Shown here piece after piece: positions 54,545 to 58,457 of a stretch of 58,457 nt of DNA. The notes under the pieces were generated by a model. That model was not told the origin of the DNA, did not search any database, and saw nothing but the letters and a program-made list of their open reading frames with translations. Where the stretch lies: positions 1 to 58,457 of the forward strand of contig JBBQQT010000002.1 of assembly GCA_038215555.1 (NCBI GenBank), in the 5' to 3' direction. This DNA is from PFJX01 sp038215555 (lineage in GTDB: Bacteria > Pseudomonadota > Gammaproteobacteria > Burkholderiales > Thiobacillaceae). Position 1 is the stretch's first letter. Every line of letters starts with the position of its first letter. Both the position numbers and the translations under genes were made by a program.

Positions 54545-54712
54545 GGTGGTGATTTGTTGTGGACAAGATTCGGAAGGATGCCAGTCGAGAAGGCTCCCGT
54601 GAAGTGGGCGCGGCGCAGTCATGTTGCATCTTGGGCCGAGGGCTCGACAATTGACCAGAGTGACAACGGAGTCGCCAGGTGTTGCGTCGGCGTGTGTCAC
54701 CTTGCGGGATGC

Positions 54713-56638
54713 TTACCGGATAGCCATTCCCGACGCGCCGTCGAAGCCCAGTTCTTTTACCTTGGCCAACTCTTCTTCCCGTGCCACCCCTTCCGCGAAA
54801 ACCTGCATGCCGATGCGGTGGGCGATTCCCAGCAGTCCAGCGAGGAAGGCCTGATTGCCAGGGTTGCTGTCCAGGCCATGGATGTAACTCGCATCCACCT
54901 TGAGGAAGTCCAAGCCTAGATCATAGAGGCGGCCAATCTGGTTGAAATGCTGACCATAGTGCTCCAGGCCCAGCTTGCAGCCCAGCGCTTTCAGGTCGCG
55001 GCTGAGTTCGCGCAGCGCTTCCAGGCGGGCAAGGCCGCCTGCCTCAGGGATTTCCAGGTGGAGCCGGCCCCGGCTACGCGGGTGCTCGCCCAGCAGCGCA
55101 AGCAGGTCGCGGCGGAATTCCGATTCGGCGATGGATTTGGCCGAGAGGTTGAGCCACAGCCCGGCCAGGGTGTCGTCACTGTCAAGTTCAGCCAGAGCCA
55201 GTTTCAGCGCCACCAGATCCAGCTCACGCACCAGGCCGAGCCGCTCGGCGATGGGGAGAAAACGCCCGGCGACCAGCCATTCGCTGCCCTCGCCCTCGCT
55301 CTCGCCCTGATGCAGGCGCAAAGGGCATTCCCAATGCAAACCCTGAGCATCGCCGACCTGCATCGGGTAATGGGCCAGCTTGAAGCTGCCTGGGTCTGTC
55401 AGGGCCTGTTGCAGGATGAGCCGCCAGGCTTCGCCGCCGACAGGTTCAGGGCTGGCGGTTTCGGGTGCAGCTTCCCGTACCGTGCTGCTGCCGTTTACAT
55501 CGGCAGCAGCCAGGGCGGCGTCGATGCGGGCCAACAGGCGGGCCGGCTCGTCCCCCGGGGCGAATGCAGCATGCCCGATGTAGAGCGTGGAATAGTCGCC
55601 GGCCAGACTGTCCATAGCGATGTGCAGGTTCAGAATCAGTTCGTTCAGGGTCGGTTTCGGATCGCAGTCTGCGGGTAGAAGCAGGGCGAAATCGGCGCCG
55701 TTGAGGCGACCTGCGAAGCTGCCCGCACAGAGGGATGAAACTTCGCCCAGGTTCTCTCCGATTCGGCGCAGCACCTGGTCCGCTACCTCCCGGCCCAGAT
55801 TGCGGTTGATCTTGCCCAGCTTGCGCAGACGGATGATGGCCAGGGCGCCGAAGGGCGAGCCGTCGATGTCCATGGCGCTGTCCAGGCTGGCGAGGAAATG
55901 GGCGCGATTGGCGAGTCCGCTGAGCGGGTCGAAATCGGCTTGCTGGCGCATTTGTTCATAACGCCTGGCATCTTCCTCGAAGTCTTGGCGCAGCCGGCTC
56001 ACCGTGTCATTCATGGCGGCAGCCAGCTCCTTCATCTCCGGCACGTCGGGCATGGGCATGGTGACGAAGCGGTGCTGGTTGATGGCGCGAGCCTGCTCCA
56101 CCACCGCCTGCATCGGGCGGGTGATGCGGCGCACCACCAGACTGGCCAGCAGGCCGCCGAGCAGCGCCGCAGCGAAACTTACCGCAGTCATGGTCAGCGC
56201 GGTTTCCCATAGCGCGCGGTAGGCGAACTCGGTATGGCTCATCAGCGTAAGGCTGCCCAGTGGTTGCCAGCCACTGGCGATCTCGGCGCGACCAGGCAGC
56301 GAGCGGATCGGCAGCAGGTGAACAAACCACCCAGGCACATTGGCGTTGGCCTGGACGGAGGTCTTGTCCACCAGGCTTTTTCCTTGCGGGTCGATCACCT
56401 GGACCAGTTCGTAATGGCCGCTGTTGAACAGGGCGGTCACCGCCAACACCACGCTGCCACGGTCGCTGTTTCCCTGACTCAGGGCCAGGGCCAAGGTCGC
56501 GGCGTTGTCCTGGTTTTTCATGGCGAGCTGGGCCTCCAGATAGGAGCGGGCATTCAGCAGGGAGGCAAACAGACTGGCAGCGAGCGCTATCAGCATACTC
56601 GCCAGGATGGATAGCCAGAGTTGGCGGTTCATGGACAT
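54713..56638 (-). CDS. lapD: LapD-like c-di-GMP receptor (degenerate GGDEF-EAL)
   Basis: A 641-residue inner-membrane receptor. It has TM1 at residues 8-28, the LapD/MoxY periplasmic domain at about 30-145 with Trp124 (ASGWQPLGSL) at the LapG-contact position, TM2 at about 148-169, HAMP at 170-220, a GGDEF domain at 235-385 and an EAL domain at 400-641. The GGDEF site reads RLNGADFALLLP and the EAL site reads ECPLRL, so both catalytic motifs are lost, as expected for a binding-only receptor. The KVDASYIHGLDSNPGNQAF block is LapD-like. AGGAG precedes the ATG by 5 bases and overlaps the upstream stop. Confidence 0.92.
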   Translation of the reverse strand: MSMNRQLWLSILASMLIALAASLFASLLNARSYLEAQLAMKNQDNAATLALALSQGNSDRGSVVLAVTALFNSGHYELVQVIDPQGKSLVDKTSVQANANVPGWFVHLLPIRSLPGRAEIASGWQPLGSLTLMSHTEFAYRALWETALTMTAVSFAAALLGGLLASLVVRRITRPMQAVVEQARAINQHRFVTMPMPDVPEMKELAAAMNDTVSRLRQDFEEDARRYEQMRQQADFDPLSGLANRAHFLASLDSAMDIDGSPFGALAIIRLRKLGKINRNLGREVADQVLRRIGENLGEVSSLCAGSFAGRLNGADFALLLPADCDPKPTLNELILNLHIAMDSLAGDYSTLYIGHAAFAPGDEPARLLARIDAALAAADVNGSSTVREAAPETASPEPVGGEAWRLILQQALTDPGSFKLAHYPMQVGDAQGLHWECPLRLHQGESEGEGSEWLVAGRFLPIAERLGLVRELDLVALKLALAELDSDDTLAGLWLNLSAKSIAESEFRRDLLALLGEHPRSRGRLHLEIPEAGGLARLEALRELSRDLKALGCKLGLEHYGQHFNQIGRLYDLGLDFLKVDASYIHGLDSNPGNQAFLAGLLGIAHRIGMQVFAEGVAREEELAKVKELGFDGASGMAIR

Positions 56639-56646
56639 GACATCTC

Positions 56647-57783
56647 CTAATCGAAACCTTCTGCGCGGGCGCGCCGCAACGTGTCTTCCCAGATGGCCAT
56701 GCCGTTCGGGTTGCCGCTGGATGCAGCGTTGGCCGTTTCCTCCCAGACCCCCAGGCTGTTGAAGCTGAACACCGGTTGCAGGTCGGATCGTTTCCCTGCG
56801 GGCAGCACTTCAGGTGTCCGATTGTCGAGAATCTGGGGGTCGCGGCCAGGACTGTCGTAATAGGCCAGCACCATGTGCACCGGATCACCGGCCTTGTTCT
56901 CCCCGTGCGGTTTGACATAGACCAGACGCAACTGCTCCGGACGGATGTTGAGGGCCAGAAGGGTGAAATATTTAGCAATGACGAAATCCTCGCTGTCCCC
57001 GCGACCGCTGCCGAGCAGTTCGCCGGGGGTCGCCCAATAGTCCGGGCGGCCCCAGATCTGCTGGTCGTCGCCGACCTGGATGCGACGGTTGAAAAAGTCG
57101 TTGACCCACGTCAGCTTCTGCGCGGCCGGAGCGCTTGCGCTGGTTTCGAGCAGGCGCTTCCAGTCGGCGAAGGCCTGGTTGCCGCGTTTTCCGTAACTTC
57201 GCCGCAGGACGGCGGCCAGCTTGTCGATCTTTGCCGCGAAAACAGGCTGTCGGACGCCGCCTTTTTCGGCGCGCCAACTTTCCATGAACGAGAGGATGCG
57301 CGGCATGCGAATCTGGCCGGGAATGAACATGACAATTTCACCTGTCGGGTCGTAGAGATAGGACGTCGGGAAGAAGTCCACCGGCCCAACCTGACGAAAG
57401 GCGCTGTCGAGTTTGCGGCGTGCGCCGCCGGCGACGTTGGCATCGATGCGCAGATCGCTTTGGCTGATCACCTTGCGGATGCTGGCTTCGTTCTCACCGT
57501 AATCCAGCGCGATGCCGATGACCCGAAAGTCCGGGCGCTGGTTCAGGCTGTTGAGGCTGGGAATCTCGATTTTGCAGAGCGGGCACCAGGGCGCCCAGAA
57601 ATTCACCAGCACCCATTTTCCCTGGTAGTCCTCCAGCCGGATGGTGCGATTGTCGATGTCGGTAAACACGAAGGACACCGCCTTGGTGGTATCTCCGATA
57701 ACGAAACGAATCCCGGCCACCATGCCAAGCAACAACAGGCTCAAGACTAGGAAGAAGCGAATTGAGGGAATCTGCGCCTTCAT
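56647..57783 (-). CDS. TlpA-type thioredoxin fused to a LapG-like peptidase domain with Cys-to-Ser change
   Basis: A 378-residue protein. There is one N-terminal membrane anchor (residues 8-28). A TlpA/ResA-type thioredoxin domain follows (about 32-170) with the active site WAPWCPLCKIE, Cys67 and Cys70. The LapG-like periplasmic peptidase domain (about 215-345) contains WGRPDYWATPGELLGSGRGDSEDFVIAKYF. In LapG the motif is GDCEDF, with Cys the nucleophile and the flanking Asp and Glu/Asp binding calcium. Here the nucleophile position is Ser264 (codon AGC), while D263, E265, D266, His303 and Asp320 remain. It is co-transcribed with the LapD-like gene 8 bases downstream. A proteolytically dead regulator or an altered protease are both possible. 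Confidence 0.85.
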   Translation of the reverse strand: MKAQIPSIRFFLVLSLLLLGMVAGIRFVIGDTTKAVSFVFTDIDNRTIRLEDYQGKWVLVNFWAPWCPLCKIEIPSLNSLNQRPDFRVIGIALDYGENEASIRKVISQSDLRIDANVAGGARRKLDSAFRQVGPVDFFPTSYLYDPTGEIVMFIPGQIRMPRILSFMESWRAEKGGVRQPVFAAKIDKLAAVLRRSYGKRGNQAFADWKRLLETSASAPAAQKLTWVNDFFNRRIQVGDDQQIWGRPDYWATPGELLGSGRGDSEDFVIAKYFTLLALNIRPEQLRLVYVKPHGENKAGDPVHMVLAYYDSPGRDPQILDNRTPEVLPAGKRSDLQPVFSFNSLGVWEETANAASSGNPNGMAIWEDTLRRARAEGFD

Positions 57784-58108
57784 GATGCGGACATCTCCGG
57801 AATGCTGCGTGAAAGTTTATCTACCCATCTACAGAGTCATCATAGACAACAAACGATCTCTATCTCTGCTTTTCAGCCAAAGACATCCGCTCGATATCCT
57901 CAATGCCCCGTCTTTTCCGGCAGAACTCAACAATTGCAGGCCAATTCACCATCGGCTGGCTTTGATGTGTATCAGCAGCCTCACGCCCAGTACTTCGCAG
58001 GCCAACGTGACCAGCTCTTTGTAACCTGCATCCAGGCGTACTTCACAATCTTTATCCTGGCTTCGTACACTGCGCTGTGCGCTTGTTCATGCCATGCCTA
58101 TTCGATCA
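57784..58108. other. Gene-free stretch upstream of the TlpA-LapG gene
   Basis: 325 bases without a convincing coding region. Frames open here are short, without family resemblance or a ribosome site. It must hold the promoter of the minus-strand lap pair. No clear boxes were identified. Confidence 0.6.
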
Positions 58109-58177
58109 TCAGCCCCGCTTCAGCACCGGTTTCAAATATTTCCCGGTATGGTTGGGTATGGTCACCTGAATTGATGG
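58109..58177 (-). pseudogene. UvrA-like C-terminal remnant
   Basis: On the minus strand the last codons read PNHTGKYLKPVLKRG and stop at 58109. HTG[KR]YLKP is the highly typical end of UvrA, the excinuclease ATPase. Upstream the frame is open only to 58177, after which a TGA at 58178 and no further UvrA-like sequence are seen. A transposon-type ATPase ends at 58268 beyond. The likely story is that an element inserted near the 3' end of uvrA. The match is short, so the call is tentative. Confidence 0.5.
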
Positions 58178-58218
58178 TCATCTGTACAGGGTCGGTGATG
58201 GTTTGTTGGGCAAGTAAT

Positions 58219-58250
58219 AACGCCGTGGGCGGGGATGCTGACGGCGTTTT
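58219..58250. terminator. Hairpin terminator at the transposon end
   Basis: AACGCCGT at 58219-58226 pairs with ACGGCGTT at 58241-58248, followed by T bases, with a 14-base loop. The stem is followed by Ts on the plus strand and preceded by TAATAA, so either strand is possible. Confidence 0.5.
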
Positions 58251-58267
58251 TGAGTTTGAATCGTGAA

Positions 58268-58457
58268 TCAGAAGGGTTCGTCGTCGGGTGGGTCAGCGAA
58301 GAACCTGGGCTGGGCGAGGCGGCGCAATTTCTCGATCAGCCGGGCATCGCCGGCGAGCACGACACACAGCAGCGATTGCGAATCGAAACGCGCGCTGGTG
58401 AGCAGGCGCAACTCGCACAACACCGCCGGACTCATCTCCTGGGCTTCGTCGATCAGC
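58268..58457 (-). CDS. Transposon-type AAA ATPase (ExeA/TniB-like), C-terminal part
   Basis: A minus-strand frame entering from the right edge and ending at the TGA at 58268-58270. It reads LIDEAQEMSPAVLCELRLLTSARFDSQSLLCVVLAGDARLIEKLRRLAQ and ends FADPPDDEPF. LIDEAQEM is a Walker B, and the following block is characteristic of the ATPases that accompany DDE transposases in ExeA/TniB-like elements. The N-terminal Walker A and any transposase lie outside the window. Confidence 0.75.
   Translation of the reverse strand, partial: LIDEAQEMSPAVLCELRLLTSARFDSQSLLCVVLAGDARLIEKLRRLAQPRFFADPPDDEPF

Noticed and set aside
54544..54700. Longer N-terminus of the XPB-N-like gene (52 extra codons)
   Set aside because: The extension is rich in Cys, Pro and Arg, does not resemble the family, and the conserved part begins at the ATG at 54544. 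Kept as a possible alternative only.
57802..58266. 154-codon plus-strand frame upstream of the lap pair
   Set aside because: No ribosome site, no family resemblance, many cysteines and serines in an unlikely composition, and it runs across the UvrA-like tail and the terminator.

Overview
The window reads as a chromosomal segment of a motile Gram-negative betaproteobacterium, most likely of the Rhodocyclales type. This is an inference from protein flavour and gene order, not a database match. The supporting neighbourhoods are panC-panB-dNK-folK-pcnB, dapA-bamC-MBL, fmdB-DUF502-aspS, and suhB/trmJ-cysE-iscRSUA-hscBA-fdx-iscX. LpxK, BamC and a full flagellar export set confirm an outer membrane and motility.

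Layout. (1) 1-8273 is a defence-type operon cut by the left edge: RloA-like ATPase, RloB-like protein, DUF1156 adenine methylase, a MazEF-like pair whose toxin is frameshifted, and a DUF499 ATPase. (2) 8356-12178 holds xth and a class II B12-dependent ribonucleotide reductase with two NrdR-type boxes in front. (3) 12197-13820 holds phased short repeats, a terminator and a decayed IS1634-like element. (4) 13828-18102, minus strand: pantothenate and folate genes, a deoxynucleoside kinase and poly(A) polymerase. (5) 18259-20766: exbB, exbD, lpxK and Trm112, with a MITE-like element abutting lpxK. (6) 20792-27161: fliJ to fliR, with a G10 tract in fliK. (7) 27258-32281: dapA, bamC, an MBL hydrolase, a DEAD helicase, DUF3301 and yefM-yoeB. 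(8) 32310-36538, minus strand: a pseudouridine synthase and a 1157-residue protein I do not recognise. (9) 36687-43146: an HDOD-GGDEF regulator, an acyl-activating enzyme, fmdB, DUF502 and aspS. (10) 43248-52767: suhB, trmJ, cysE and a complete isc operon with a DUF3050 gene inserted between hscA and fdx. (11) 52784-57783, minus strand: an XPB-N-like protein and a LapD-like receptor with a TlpA-LapG fusion whose catalytic cysteine is serine. (12) 57784-58457: a short UvrA-like tail, a terminator, and the 3' end of a transposon-type ATPase cut by the right edge.

How they fit together. Most of the window is housekeeping: Fe-S assembly with an IscR-type autoregulatory site, lysine and cell wall supply, vitamins, envelope and flagellum. 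Two clusters stand out. The left one joins RloAB to the DUF1156/DUF499 pair by a 4-base stop-start overlap. The right one joins a degenerate c-di-GMP receptor to a membrane-anchored thioredoxin-LapG fusion that looks catalytically altered. Genes lost by frameshift (the mazF-like toxin and the IS transposase) mostly show one missing base in a G run, so part of this damage could be sequencing error.
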